Below, one piece after another: positions 45,645 through 57,069 of a DNA stretch of 64,000 nt. The stretch is taken from positions 124,001 to 188,000 of the forward strand of contig JAGEMR010000051.1 of NCBI GenBank assembly GCA_021030915.1. Reading direction: 5' to 3'. Made by a program: the position numbers and the translations under genes. The notes under the pieces were generated by a model. That model did not search any database, was not told the DNA's origin, and worked only from the letters and a program-made list of their open reading frames with translations. The stretch is from Astrothelium macrocarpum (lineage: Eukaryota; Ascomycota; Dothideomycetes; Trypetheliales; Trypetheliaceae). Every line of letters begins with the position of its first letter. Positions within the stretch are counted from its first letter, which is position 1.

Positions 45645-47043
45645 TCACACATTCCAAAGCTTGACAACACTCGCGTCTGATACATCTTGCCCAAGCCGGT
45701 TCTTAGCAAGCGTGAGGAGATTCAGAGCACCACTAGCCAAGAATGTCGGGCATTTCGCCTCAAAGGCCTCATCTACTCCTTGTGATATATCCTTGATGAG
45801 TTGACCCAAATCGCCTCTGGCTGTGGTATTCCAAGCCTCAGAATCCCCGCTTAAACCTCTTATCATGTCCTTTCCAGATTCTCTAAGTATCGCGCTACCT
45901 CCGGCCGCATCAACCGCTAATGTATAGAATTGGTCCAGTGGTATTCCTACATGCTTCGCATACGCAATCGATTCGGCAGCCGCACAAACATTGATTCCGA
46001 CCAAAATTCTCTCAATCAATTTTGTTCGTCTCTTTGTCTCTTCCTCTGATTGTTTTGTGCCCTCTACCTTCACCACTGGTTCGGGATAATAGAATCTCAC
46101 CATGCCAGCATCATCATTTGGGCCCCAACCTCTGTCCAACGCCGCCGTATAGACCTGTTCGGCAATCCCACACATCGGCGTCGGGAAGCCTGCCAACCTT
46201 GCCATGGCGGTCACGATGCCCACGTCTTTCAAGATAATCGTTAATGCACTTTCCCCCGGAAAATATTCTTCTTTTATGATCCTCGGCGTTCGATTCTCAA
46301 ACATCCAAGTCCATGCCTCGCTCCCTACCACCGCTTCACGTACACGCTGCGCGTCTAGGCTCCACCTCGCTGCCAAACCCATGATCTCGCTTGTCGCGAG
46401 AATGTGGATTGCCGCGAGCACTTGGTGCACCATCTTCATATTCGAACCTTGGCCGATGCCTCCCTCAACGATGAAGAGCTTCTGCGGGTCCGCCATCTCG
46501 GCGACCAACCACTGACCCTTTTCTAGGGCAGTAGTGGGAGCGCCGGCCATTATAGAAAGGGTTCCAGCCCGAGCGCGACCAGCGCCTCCAGAAACTGGGG
46601 CATCGATGAGGTGGATATCGTCGCGGCCGACCTTGTGGATCTGGTCGGCGACGGACTTGGCGTAGGCCGATGGAACGGTGGAGCAGAGGAGGAAGGTTGC
46701 GCCTTTGGGGAGGGCTGGAACGAGGCAAGTGTGTGTCAATTTTTTAGCATTTTGAATGACTAAGAATGGTGAAAGTACCAGGTATAATTGCTTTGGGATT
46801 GTCGAACAAGGCTGTCTGAGCCTGCGCTGCAGTTGCTACCATGCAGATGTAAAACATGGTTCCTTCTGCCGAGTCTGCGAGGGTTGATGCAGCAATACCT
46901 CCGGCTTCTTTGAAGCGCTCGACAGCCTTTGGAAAGACATCATAGCCCTTAACTTGATAGCCTTGCTTGACCAAATTTGTCGCCATTCCAAAGCCCATGG
47001 ACCCTAGGCCACAGAAGCCTATCGTGGGCTTTGGAGAAGACAT
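45645..47043 (-). CDS. L-threonate-dehydrogenase-like beta-hydroxyacid dehydrogenase
   Basis: NAD(P)-dependent oxidoreductase. Exons 47043-46779 and 46714-45645 give 444 residues. The Rossmann motif IGFCGLGSMGFGMATNLVKQ is followed by the substrate loop LIDAPVSGGAGRARAGTLSI and the catalytic lysine in GSNMKMVHQVLAAIHI. The K-x2-H-Q form is typical of the LtnD (L-threonate dehydrogenase) branch; 3-hydroxyisobutyrate dehydrogenases have K-x2-N-N. The C-terminal part repeats the helical domain (KLIERILVGINVCAAAESIA ... VDAAGGSAILRESG), making a longer protein than the usual 300 residues. Probable role: oxidation of a four-carbon sugar acid at C2. It is head to head with the aldolase-like gene. 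Confidence 0.87.
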
Positions 47044-47648
47044 GACGAAATGCAGGCGAAAAACAAGATAATTTGTGAAGTGAAGTCGATTCTGAATTTG
47101 GAAAATACTTCTATGCGATGGCTAGAGCTTCATCCGCAATGTTCTGAGGAGAAGAAATGGAAGACGATATCAAAGAAAGAATTCCTGCACTTTACAAGAT
47201 CCGCGAAACCCATGGCGTCTTCAGGAGACTGATTTGTTCCCGCTAATTTACCATCGGCAATGCCAGTTTTTCGGCTCAGCTGCCACATCTTCTCTATTTC
47301 CTCCAGTCCGATTCCGAGAAAGAGTTGGTAACCAATTGTAATAAATGGAAGAGTGGATGTAATCCCAAGTTATGACATGGCCATGTGGGGTTGACCGCGG
47401 GGTAAAGTCTACCGAAAAACGTCACTATCAAGATGTCGTGAATTTCAGAAGGGCAAAAGGCAAGGTAGGTGAAGTAGGATTTCTGTAAATCACGTCAATT
47501 CTGTTCTTGTATAATTCTTTCAAAAAAAAAACTCCTCCTACACTGTCCACCCACCTGTAGTCTCCCACAATCTCTATTGACTCTTAAGATTCCCGATTTC
47601 CTCCACAATCTCCTCACCCACCATTCCCTCACCTCCTCCTCATCCACC
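47044..47648. promoter_or_regulatory. Shared divergent promoter, dehydrogenase / aldolase
   Basis: 605 bp between the two start codons, suggesting coregulation of the pair. A short A-tract lies near 47521 and CT-rich leader sequence precedes the aldolase start. No operator identified. Confidence 0.5.
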
Positions 47649-48515
47649 ATGGCCTCCCCCATGGCCTCCAACCGCGCCATCCCCCTCCTCAACGCCGCCG
47701 CAGCCGGGCACTACGGCGTGCCCGGCATGTGCGCCTACAACACCGAAGGCATCCTCGCATCACTGCGCGCAGCCGAAGCCAAGCGCTCTCCGATCATCAT
47801 CCTGCTCTTCCCATGGGCCATCGAATACGCAGACGGGCTGCTCGTGCACCTCGCAGCGGAAGCGTGCCGCGCCGCCAGCATCCCCGCGACGCTGCACCTG
47901 GACCACGCGCAGACGCCGGAGATGGTGCGGCGCGCGGCCGACCTGGGCGGCTTCGACAGCATCATGGTCGACATGAGCCACTACGACAAGGAGGAGAACC
48001 TGCGGCTGACGCGCGAGCTGACGGCGTACTGCCATGCGCGGGGGATCGCGACTGAGGCGGAGCCCGGGCGCATCGAGGGCGGCGAGGATGGGGTCGGGGA
48101 TACGGTGGATTTGGAGGGGTTGTTGACGACGCCCGAGGAGGCGGTGGAGTTTGTCGAGACCGGGATTGATTGGTTGGCGCCGGCGTTTGGGAACGTGCAT
48201 GGGAATTATGGGCCGAGGGGGATCCAGTTGGAGTATGATCGGTTGGAGGGGATCTGTAAGAAGGTGGGGGATAAGGTGAGGATTGTGCTGCATGGGGCGG
48301 ATCCGTTCACACCGGAGATTTTCCAAAAGTGTATTGGGCATGGGGTGTCGAAGATTAATATTAACAAGCCGTTGAATGTGCCGTGTCAGAAGGTGTGGCA
48401 GGAGAAGGCGGGTAAGGCGCCGTTCACGAGCGTGATTGAAGAGGCGACGTTGGCGATGCAGAAGTCGGTGGAGGAGGTGATTGACAAAATAGGTTCGGCG
48501 GGTAAAGCACCATAA
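47649..48515 (+). CDS. Class II fructose/tagatose-bisphosphate aldolase-like protein
   Basis: A 288-residue TIM-barrel protein of the FbaA/GatY family, intronless with GC-rich codons. It begins AIPLLNAAAAGHYGVPGMCA as in ketose-bisphosphate aldolases. The Asp-His pair that in the family supplies the catalytic acid and a zinc ligand is in LHLDHAQTP; a further His is in LAPAFGNVHGNYG and another in VLHGADPFTPE. The phosphate loop, usually HGGSG, is HGADP here, and the NxDTD substrate motif is replaced by KININKPLN. It is therefore probably a retro-aldol enzyme for a different ketose-phosphate or sugar-acid intermediate. The start was taken at 47649 (CCACCATGG context, family N-terminus); an in-frame ATG at 47577 would add 24 Ser/Thr-rich residues. 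Confidence 0.85.
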   Translation: MASPMASNRAIPLLNAAAAGHYGVPGMCAYNTEGILASLRAAEAKRSPIIILLFPWAIEYADGLLVHLAAEACRAASIPATLHLDHAQTPEMVRRAADLGGFDSIMVDMSHYDKEENLRLTRELTAYCHARGIATEAEPGRIEGGEDGVGDTVDLEGLLTTPEEAVEFVETGIDWLAPAFGNVHGNYGPRGIQLEYDRLEGICKKVGDKVRIVLHGADPFTPEIFQKCIGHGVSKININKPLNVPCQKVWQEKAGKAPFTSVIEEATLAMQKSVEEVIDKIGSAGKAP

Positions 48516-49538
48516 CTGTCTTGCGTCTTGCATTGGGAATCTCAGGCATATGTTGCTATGCGGCGTTCAAAAAGAATTGATAGTAAATAGCATTACATGG
48601 ATCCAGCAAGTTGTGGGAGCTCGTGGTGTCTTGGGGAATTTGGAGGCATATACACTGTACGCAATTAGCGTCGATTTCACCGCAGCAGAATATGAAAGAT
48701 AATGTACGGTTCTTTCATGGCAAACGGTGACTATAATGTACACTATGCTCAACAGTTGTGTATCAGAATGTCAACACGTATCAAGTGTTCACTCAATCTT
48801 TTGATGACGGACAATACAAAGATCTTGGAATGGCAACAATCAAAAATTGTATAGATGATTTTCAATGTCAGGTATTAGATACACATTCCTCATCTACCAC
48901 CAATATATTCCGTCGAACAAGTATATGTATTCGCTCCAGAATGTCCCACCCTTGGTCCTTCCCATGATTCTGCATAGGAGATATGAGATGTACGTACGTA
49001 ATGAAGAAATACCAAAAAAGCCACCTCCAGGTCTCCCTCACACTCCTGTGCATGATAAACTCGAGACATATCGAGCCCCCTAAGCCCGTTGTGGCAGTAG
49101 TCGTGTTTTCTCATCGAGTTCTCGTCTTCTTGTATCTCCAGCGTATTCTTTGACATTTCCATGGAAGCAAAGGTCATCATCTCCGCAATGGCGAAAACGA
49201 TATACCCGCGCAGTTCCTCGCCACGAAACTGTAGGGAAAAAAAAACTGATAGAGGATACCAGACAAGAATCGAATAGATTTGCAGAATGAAGAAAAGAAA
49301 ATGGCACCAAGACAGCGAAATATGATGCTGAAACGGAAAGCGCTCCAGCAAAAGAAAATGGCTTAGAAAAAAGTGAAGAAAAGAACAAGAGCAGAAAGCA
49401 GACCCGCTAGGAATTCCAACCAACGCCACGCGCTGACCATGTACCCGATGGTGACCCTGATGACGCCGTCACACTATTTTCATTTCATTTCCTCAATCGA
49501 CTCATTCCATTGTCACCAGCTCCTTTTGTCCTCCATGC
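48516..49538. other. Intergenic, 1 kb
   Basis: Between the 3' ends of the aldolase-like gene and the membrane glycoprotein gene. Only short frames without motifs. Confidence 0.55.
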
Positions 49539-52099
49539 TCATTGACTCACCCACTCGCAGTGGCAAGCATCCTGGATATCTCTTTTGATCATCCGCATAT
49601 TTCCTCCGCCACTATTGCTTGATGGGGATGACGGCGGTGGTCCCGTTGGCTCTGCGAGCACGACGCTGATGGGCGTGCCGTTACTTTCTGTATTCTGCGC
49701 GTAGCCAAGCTGGCCGTTGTCCAGGACTTGCATCAGCACGCAGTAGGGCGATATAGGGCTGCCAGGGACTTGGCGTTCGGAGATTTTAATGGAGCGTGGA
49801 TAGAGGACTGTGGGGCCATCGGGAACGTTGTTATTATTGTTGTTATTGTTATTGTTATTGTTGTTGTTGGAATTAGAGTTGGAATTGGAGTTGGAATTTG
49901 AGTTGGAATTGGAATTGGAATTGCCATCATTGTTGTTAGAGGAGTCGCGTCTATTGCGCTGTTTTGGGGGAGGACTCATGGCACCTGGCGGATAACTGGT
50001 GAACGAATTGATAGGCCAATTTGGTGACCAGCCGGATGGAGCAGAGGAGGAGGAGGATGATGATGATGATGTGGTGGAGGCTTCCACTGAGGTGGAGGTG
50101 GTAGTAATCGGGGTAGATGAAGAGAGTTGAGTCGGGCCAGTACTCGTGATGGTATACGAGGTAGGGTTGGTCAGGGCGACGCTTGTGGATTCAGGAGTCG
50201 ACGAGGTCGGAACAGGAGAGGTGATCTCTCCCGAGGAAACAGTAGAGGAAGAAAAGGTATCAGAAGCCGCGCTGACCATGATGCTTAGCGAAGCTGAAGC
50301 TGATGATGACGCGTTATGGTAATCGTAGATGAAGAGTTCAACCATTGTCTCATTCCAGAAGCACACCCAAGGTTGGTCGCCTGGAGAAACTTGGTTGCGT
50401 TGGTGCCAACCATTGCCGAAGCCAAAGTTGTTATTTCCAGTAAACCCGTAATTGTTGCGTTTAGTTTTTTGGGTGGGATCGAAACTGTCGGAATCAACAA
50501 TGACAATCTTGTTGTAGACGGATTGAAAGTAATAAGCCGGGCCGAGGTTCGGTGCATTTTGATCAATGACTAGCTCAAGAGGAGCAGGTCCAAATTGTGG
50601 TGGCTGCGCACCGTACTGAATGGGTTGGCCAAAGTCGGTGTTGTTGATCTGCGCCACAGGTTGGCCATTCGGGCCAGAATCATCGACGATAATATTTATT
50701 GGAGCCATGTGGGATTCCAGAGCTAAACCACACGACCAGGCCTTGACCTGGGAAGGGTCGACCAGGCAGGCACCTTGAGATTCTTGAGGAATATTAACAG
50801 GCACACCAAAAGTGCCGGTTGGCAAGTGTGGGAGGTTTGATGGTGTCGGTATTGTTGAAGCATCGGTAAGCATTTGTGCACTCTGAAGAGACGCCAATCT
50901 GGATGAAGTTAGCAAACGGAGGGAAAGGAGGGATGGTGATTAGTTGCAAAGACATACGATGCTGACACAGAGGCGGCTTCAGCATGATCATGAGCAAGAA
51001 AGCCTCCAATGATACCACCGATAATGACTGCCAGAAAGAAGGCTAGTATAGCGGCAAATACAAGTACCCACACTGGGAACTTGCCAGCACAGACTCTCGT
51101 ATGTCGCCGCTCTCTCCAAGACTTTTCACTCCAACTCTTCTCGGCCACGCCACTTTCCATTTGCTCTATATTTCTAGAATTTCTTGTGTTTGGGGCGTCT
51201 GTTTGAGTGGTTTCTGCATTACGCTCGTCCGTGGATGGCATCAATGTTTCTGTTGAAGCGACTTGCTGAAATCCAGTTCCAGAATTATCATCGTCAAGAG
51301 CTGGACCTTTGCTGCCCAAGTTCTCCGGAAATCTGGTGTAGGGTGGTAATTGTTCGGTATGACCATCAGGCCCTATGATGTCTTGTTCTTCTCCCTCTGG
51401 TCCAAGCCTCCGAACAAAACGATCATTGTTGACGTGGCCTGGGAATCCGACTGGAATTGTTTCATCCGCAGGGCTAACATCAGCGTCCTCGGGGTCAGCA
51501 AAGACATTTTGCGAATACATACCATAGGGATGTGCGGGTCGGGTCGAACTTGTTTCTGATCTTGGCGGTGCTCGAAGTGTAGACGATGTTGCTACACTGG
51601 ATGATCGGTCAACGCCAACACCCTGAGGATATAGAGCATATGGATGACTGGGACCAGAAGCGCCTTGAAATGGACTTTGTGATCGAACATTGCCCATATA
51701 AGTAGAAGAAGAGGCAGAACTATTCGATCGATGTTGCTGAAACGCGGGTGTCGCTGAAGTTGCGGAGCGTAGACTTTCTGTTCGATGAGGTAAGGGAAGT
51801 CCTCGAGCAATATCTCGCGATAACCTCTGCGAGTCCAACGGTCCATAGCCCTTGGTAGTACTGTTTCGTGATATGGATGTAGATTGTGCATTCTTGGATT
51901 CAATTAGATTGCCTATCGACATAGATCTTCGGCCCGATGCAACAGCCTGCTGCTCCGTCTCCTGATTCATCAACGGTCGAAAGCCGTCCGCAACAGCGTC
52001 ATGACGATCGATGGCATACTCGTCGGAAAAGACGTCGGGATTGTCGTGTATTGAAGGCGTTCTGGCACCGCTCTCGCGCGAGATCCGGCTGTTTTCCAT
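49539..52099 (-). CDS. Single-pass membrane glycoprotein with Ser/Thr- and Asn-rich stalk
   Basis: Exons 52099-50958 and 50898-49539 give 833 residues. The N-terminal 340 residues are hydrophilic, disordered and probably cytoplasmic (MENSRISRESGARTPSIHDN). A basic stretch RERRHTRVCAGKFPV precedes one transmembrane helix, WVLVFAAILAFFLAVIIGGI, so type II orientation is likely. The outer part has an ordered region with cysteines (GACLVDPSQVKAWSCGLALE, GDQPWVCFWNETMVELFIYD), then a Ser/Thr-rich stalk, a NSNS repeat and an Asn run, and a short C-terminal block with two or three cysteines (SPYCVLMQVLDNGQLGYAQN, DACHCEW). It has the layout of an uncharacterised fungal family; no enzymatic motif is seen. 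A cell-wall or sensor-like role is possible but unproven. Confidence 0.82.
49826..49929. repeat. Trinucleotide/hexanucleotide low-complexity tract (Asn and Asn-Ser)
   Basis: GTT/ATT repeats read on the minus strand as an Asn run, followed by GGAATT/GGAGTT units read as alternating Asn-Ser, within the stalk of the membrane glycoprotein. Likely to vary in length between isolates. Confidence 0.85.
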
Positions 52100-53581
52100 G
52101 GTGTCGCAGGGGCACACAGCCCTCACGCAAAGGGGCTGCCCCAATCAACAGCGTGCAAGGCCCTCAACGCGGTCAGAATGACTCAATTCGATGGAATACG
52201 ATAATCACCAGACGTGCAAGGCCGGGTGAGGAACGAGGAGGATAATGGAGATGGCGAGAGATAGAATGGATGGAGGTTGGCTTGCTGGCTGAACGAGACA
52301 GGGCCGGCGTGTGTGGTGTTTGAGGTCGGGAGCACGGCGTGGGAAAGGCTAAACCCGAACAGACACGGGCCTATCTAGCTCGGCGCTAACGATACTGGTT
52401 CAGTTTCACCTCGATGGGCCACTCAGCCTGCTCGTGAATGGGCTGCTCATGCGGCCTGGCCCAGAGGGAGAGAGCGAGACGGTCTTGGCATCGACTTGCG
52501 AGCAGGAGCGTGCCTGAGAGAAGAGTGGACGAACCGTCAGGCAGGCCCGAGGCGACGCCCCGCTGGCCTCCACCCGGCCTGCTAACCAGGCACTTGCTAG
52601 CCACCACGCAGTAAACTGGCTAAAGTCGCCGAGCCTCTTCAACCGCCATCCGATGTCATCGATTCCGTTGGTGCGCTGGTTATCTAACCTCCGTCCTCCA
52701 GTCGGAGCGCCCTCCGCCCATGGGCCAACCGCCCAGATTCCCCTTCTAGCCGGGGTATCAAAGAACGCTCCCCTCATCCACAATTCATCCATCCACCGTT
52801 GTGAGGCACCGCGCTACTTGTCAGGTACAGAGTTCAAGAACGGCACTGTCTTTTGCTTTTTATCTCGCAAAATCGACATCAGACTGGGGGCTCTGCAAGC
52901 CACCACGTCTAATCAAGAGTCATCTCCGGACAGAGTAAGCTCTGATTGGCCAGGTCAATATTGCAATGGCTGCATCCAAGGCGTCGATAGAGTTGCCATG
53001 GTTGCTGAGCATGTGAGCAATCATTGCATTGCAGCTTGACCGTCCCTGGCGTTGCAGAAGCACATGAGATGCTGGTCCGAGGGTAAGGCCTACCTAGGTA
53101 CGCTTCAGTTACCTCTTCCAGTCGATCAACGTCGATTTGCCGTTCTACGGTTCTGCACGTGTTGATCCACTTTGTCCTTTACACTTTATCCAAAATGGTT
53201 TGTACGACCTACTACAACAGGGATTACACATTCGCTATGCTGTCCCCAACTATCGCTTGTTTCCAATCAGCAGATGCGACGACAAGTAGCTACGAGTTTG
53301 TCAGGCAATCAGCGTCAGTGAAAGCTGTCAGACTATGACACAGATACGAGTGGCTGCATCCATCTGGATCTATTGGGTAAAGTTCGAATCCATTCTTCAA
53401 TATGTTTTGAGGAAAAGAAAGCTACCGGAGCAATGTGTGCGCCCGCAGATATTTCTTATTCCACCCCTTAGTGCTCCAAATTCGCCGAGACGCCACCAAT
53501 GCCGCTTCAGGTCGAGCTGATAGCACTCCGACCTAACCCTCCATAACCCGTGGATATCAAAGGTGACCTCTATTAACTCCA
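52100..53581. other. Intergenic, 1.5 kb
   Basis: Upstream region of the membrane glycoprotein gene and 3' flank of RSC7. A GC-rich minus-strand frame at 52406-52792 has no domain or splice support and is not called. Confidence 0.55.
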
Positions 53582-55282
53582 TTACACAGGGTGACCCATC
53601 AGTCCTATCTTCAGCTTCCCTCTGGCTCCATCCCTTATTTCTGGTCCCCATCGACCTCTCCAAACTCGCTCGCTCTGCTTGGCTGCCTCAAAAGCTGCTC
53701 GACATTCCGATGGGAGTTCGTCGAGGACATCAACTGGCACGTTTGCTAGGCCATTCGGCCCGACATCTAAGCTATCGCCATCAGGGCCCGGGATGCCCAG
53801 CCCAGATACGGCTGGTGACTCGAAAGTGGTGTCGGTCACCATGAAATTGCGTTTAATGACGGAAGGAACCGCATCGAACATTGACGTAGATCGCCCATCC
53901 GTTCCATTGGGTATGTCACCATTTGATGCATGGCCATTCACCATGTGCGAATCGCCATTTGTGAGCGCAACTCGCTTTGAATTCGTACCGTTTTCTGTTT
54001 CTTCATACACCTGTTCAAATCGAGCATGCGTCGGCTGCATGATTTTGGGGTAAAACATGTAATTCGTATGTGGCTCGTATACGCCATCGAGGTTTAGTCG
54101 TCGGCTTGCTGCTAACGTCGTATTAAATCGGCTGCTTGTAAATCAGTACGACGGTGCGTGCATTGAGGCCTTCCATGCTCTACTGACCTCGCTTCTCTAG
54201 CATGCTCAAACTGCCAATTTGTAGACGTGATGGGGATTTTCCGTTTACCAGTCATGATTTTGCCATTTGGCATGGGAACACTAGGCCCTCCAGTATGATA
54301 GACAGCGCTTGCTCCGTGCCATGCCACGTACTGGTTCTTATTATAGGGTTCGCCGGGAGGTGGTAGTCGGTCGTTGGGATCTGCGAGCTCGCCCTCCACA
54401 TCGCCGTTCTCGCGCGCAGTCTGCGCATAGTAGTCATCAATCACTTTCTTGCCTCCGACCACAATGCGAGCGCCGAATTCGCGAAAGACTGACCTGGCCG
54501 TGACAACACCAATAGCACGACCCTTGTACGAGTGAGGAATGACTTCGCGGTCAATCAAATTACGCTTCTCGTCATCGTCGATGATAATCTTATAGAGCTT
54601 TGGGTGCTTGGTGAAGAAAAGGTAACTGTCTCGGAAGCCGGTACACCGCGCAGGTTCGGTGGATAACATGTACAGACGGTCACTGCGGCCCGCAATAGTA
54701 AAGACTCTTACACGATAGTCTCTTCCATCTTGTAGATTGCCAAACTTGTCGACTTTTGATTCCCCTTGAGGATCTTCTGGTAAGGCAACTTCATCATCCA
54801 CAACATCCATCATATTCCCTTCCTTGTCGATCGGCACTCGCGTTACGTGAGAAGGTCCACCTCGTTGTCGGCCTCTAAAACCTCCAGGACCTGACGGTCG
54901 CCCTCTTCTTCTTTTTGCAGGAGTGCCGCTTTCTGATGCGCCATCATTAATTGGCTCGGGCGTGGCATTCATGTCGGATGGACGATTTTTAGGTGGACGA
55001 CCTAGGCGCTTTCGACGTGGAATGGTTTGAACAATGGGTGGTGTTGGCGCGTCAGCCTCGGATTCTTGAGCTGCGGCGCTCGCATCATCCTCTTCCTGTG
55101 GCGTTCCCACCTGCTCTTCTTCCACTCCATCTACCATCTCCTCGTCTTCTTCGGCAGGCGCAGCTGGTGTAGGGGTTGCTAGAAAGTTTTTAGAAGCAGT
55201 CCTGGGCACGTTGGGTCGAATAGATTTTCATACCGTTTGCAGCCGAGGCTGCCCGTGGGGGGCGACCCCTTCGACCAGGCAT
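53582..55282 (-). CDS. RSC7: RSC/SWI-SNF chromatin-remodelling subunit Rsc7/Npl6-like
   Basis: Nuclear subunit of the RSC-type remodeller. Exons 55282-55234, 55178-54188 and 54134-53582 give 530 residues. The first exon encodes MPGRRGRPPRAASAAN, an AT-hook-like start; the acceptor TTTCTAG at 55179 keeps frame into ATPTPAAPAEEDEEM. Then an acidic region, two further basic RGRP-type patches (RKRLGRPPKNR, RRRGRPSGPG), and the conserved Rsc7/Swp82 domain: KFGNLQDGRDYRVRVFTIAG, YMLSTEPARCTGFRDSYLFF, HPKLYKIIIDDDEKRNLIDR, IPHSYKGRAIGVVTARSVFR, FGARIVVGGKKVIDDYY. The last exon holds ASRRLNLDGVYEPHTN and YPKIMQPTHARFEQV. An internal ATG at 55209 lies inside the first intron and is not the start. It is head to head with the cyclin gene. 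Confidence 0.9.
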
Positions 55283-55675
55283 TATGTGTCGCGTGAAGAC
55301 AATGTTGTGATGGATGGGAACAGATATGGCACGCAGTCGCGCGTATTTGCTCGAGGAAGGGAAGGTTTGGCCGCGCGGGTACTAGCGAGTCGCTAAGAAA
55401 TGCTGGCCATGATTAACGCGACAGCGCATGATCATCCCGCCAGATCTCCATCCAACCCCATCCATTCCACTCTTATACAGTGTTTAACATTTATATGCCC
55501 TAAGAATCGGGGCTCATCCGCAAACTTCGCTGTCACTTGAAACCAGTGCACCGCTTTCCCTAAATTCACCCGACCTTCCCCACCAAATGTCGACAACAAA
55601 ACACCTTTGTCCAGCTTCGAGCGTGGTGCGGTAGCCCAAATAATCCTCCACCCTACATACACGAATATTGCAGAC
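55283..55675. promoter_or_regulatory. Divergent promoter region, RSC7 / cyclin
   Basis: 393 bp between start codons of two nuclear regulators. No individual element named. Confidence 0.5.
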
Positions 55676-57069
55676 ATGGCGCTTGCAAGTAGCGCACCAG
55701 CGTTGCCTCCTTCGCAACCCGCCGTCCGTCAACCGCCGACTCCGCCGTACAAAGTCTTGGAGGAGACGGAGAAACAATGGCTATTCTCAGAAGAAGATCT
55801 AAGGCGAACTCCATCTGTTCTTGATGGTATGCCGCCTGACACGGAACGCGAGCTGCGTGGGAAGGGCGTCAATTTCATCTCCCAGGTCGGCATCATGTTG
55901 AAATTACCACAGCTGACCTTGTCTACTGCCGCTGTCTTTTTCAATCGATTCTTGATGCGCAATTCATTGGTTGACAAGCCCGGAAGGAAGGCGCTTCACC
56001 ATTATGTGAGTACCTTCAAAAATATCCGAATGTGTGATGCAGACGTTGTCAAACCTCCTTCAAACACCGCTCCAACATGAGAGCCCCAGGGTCGCGAACA
56101 AATCTGACTGATCCAATCCATTTTCAGCAAGTCGCAGCTACCGCCGTCTTCCTCGCTACCAAAGTCGAAGAAAACTGCCGTAAAGTCAAAGAGCTCGTTA
56201 TCGCCTGCTGCCGTGTCGCGCAAAAAAACGCCAACCTCATCGTAGATGAGCAATCCAAGGACTACTGGCGCTGGAAGGACACTATCCTGCTGAACGAAGA
56301 CGTGCTCCTTGAAAATCTCTGCTTTGACCTCACCATCGATCCCCCGCACAAGATTTTCTACGAATACCTCAAACAACACGCCGTCGAGCACCATCGCGAG
56401 CTTCGCAACGCCGGCTGGGCCTTCCTCAACGATGCCATTCTTACCCAGCTCTGCCTACTTTTCCCATCCCGCACCATTGCTGCCGCCGCGCTGTACTGCG
56501 CAGCCCGACACTGCGCCGTTGCCTTGCCGGATAACCCACCCGATCTCCCATGGTGGGACGCCCATGGCGTTCCGCTTGCCGATATCCGCGCTGCCTGTAA
56601 CTACATGGTCGACTGCTACGAGCATACGCCGCTACGTCCAGGCATGGAGGCGATCTACCTCAACTTGCGCTCTCCGGGTGAGGCTGAGACGGATGCAGGG
56701 CCAGAAGCGCGTGATGGTGATGATGGAGATGAGGAGAGAACACGGTTGAGGGTGGAGCGGACGCCGCTGACACCGGGAGCAGGTGGGATGGAGCGCAGTG
56801 TTAGTGCCGAAAGTGAGGGGACTCGGAAGCGGAGAAGAGACGGTGAGCTGGCTGGGCAGGTGGGCAATGGTAACGGGCATGTGCATGGGCATGGGAATGG
56901 AGAGGCAGCGGTATCACAACCGAAAGAGAAGAGAACGAGGATGGAAGTCCCAGAGCGAGCAAAGATGGAGGAGGAGACGATGAGGGTCAAGAATGGGGAT
57001 GTACTGAATGAGAATGGAAAGTTAGGCGAAGAGGAAAACGTGAGCGAGGAGGGTGAGCTGGATGAATGA
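55676..57069 (+). CDS. Cyclin T/K-type cyclin (Pch1/PchA-like)
   Basis: Probable cyclin partner of a CDK9-like transcription-elongation kinase. Exons 55676-56005 and 56128-57069 give 423 residues. First cyclin fold: KQWLFSEEDLRRTPSVLDGM, FISQVGIMLKLPQLTLSTAA, VFFNRFLMRNSL, HYQVAATAVFLATKVEEN with the KVEE pattern. Second fold: LENLCFDLTIDPPHKIFYEY, NAGWAFLNDAILTQLCLLFP, AAALYCAARHCA. The C-terminal 130 residues are disordered with a basic patch TRKRRRDGEL and an acidic end SEEGELDE. The layout matches Schizosaccharomyces Pch1 and Aspergillus PchA-type cyclins. The start is MALASSAPALPPSQ; an in-frame ATG at 55607 is less likely. Confidence 0.9.

Noticed and set aside
52406..52792. 128-codon minus-strand frame
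   Set aside because: No recognisable domain, GC-rich spacer, no splice-supported extension.
54112..55209. RSC7 start at 55209
   Set aside because: That ATG lies in an intron; splicing from 55234 to 55178 gives the basic RGRP-type N-terminus and keeps frame.
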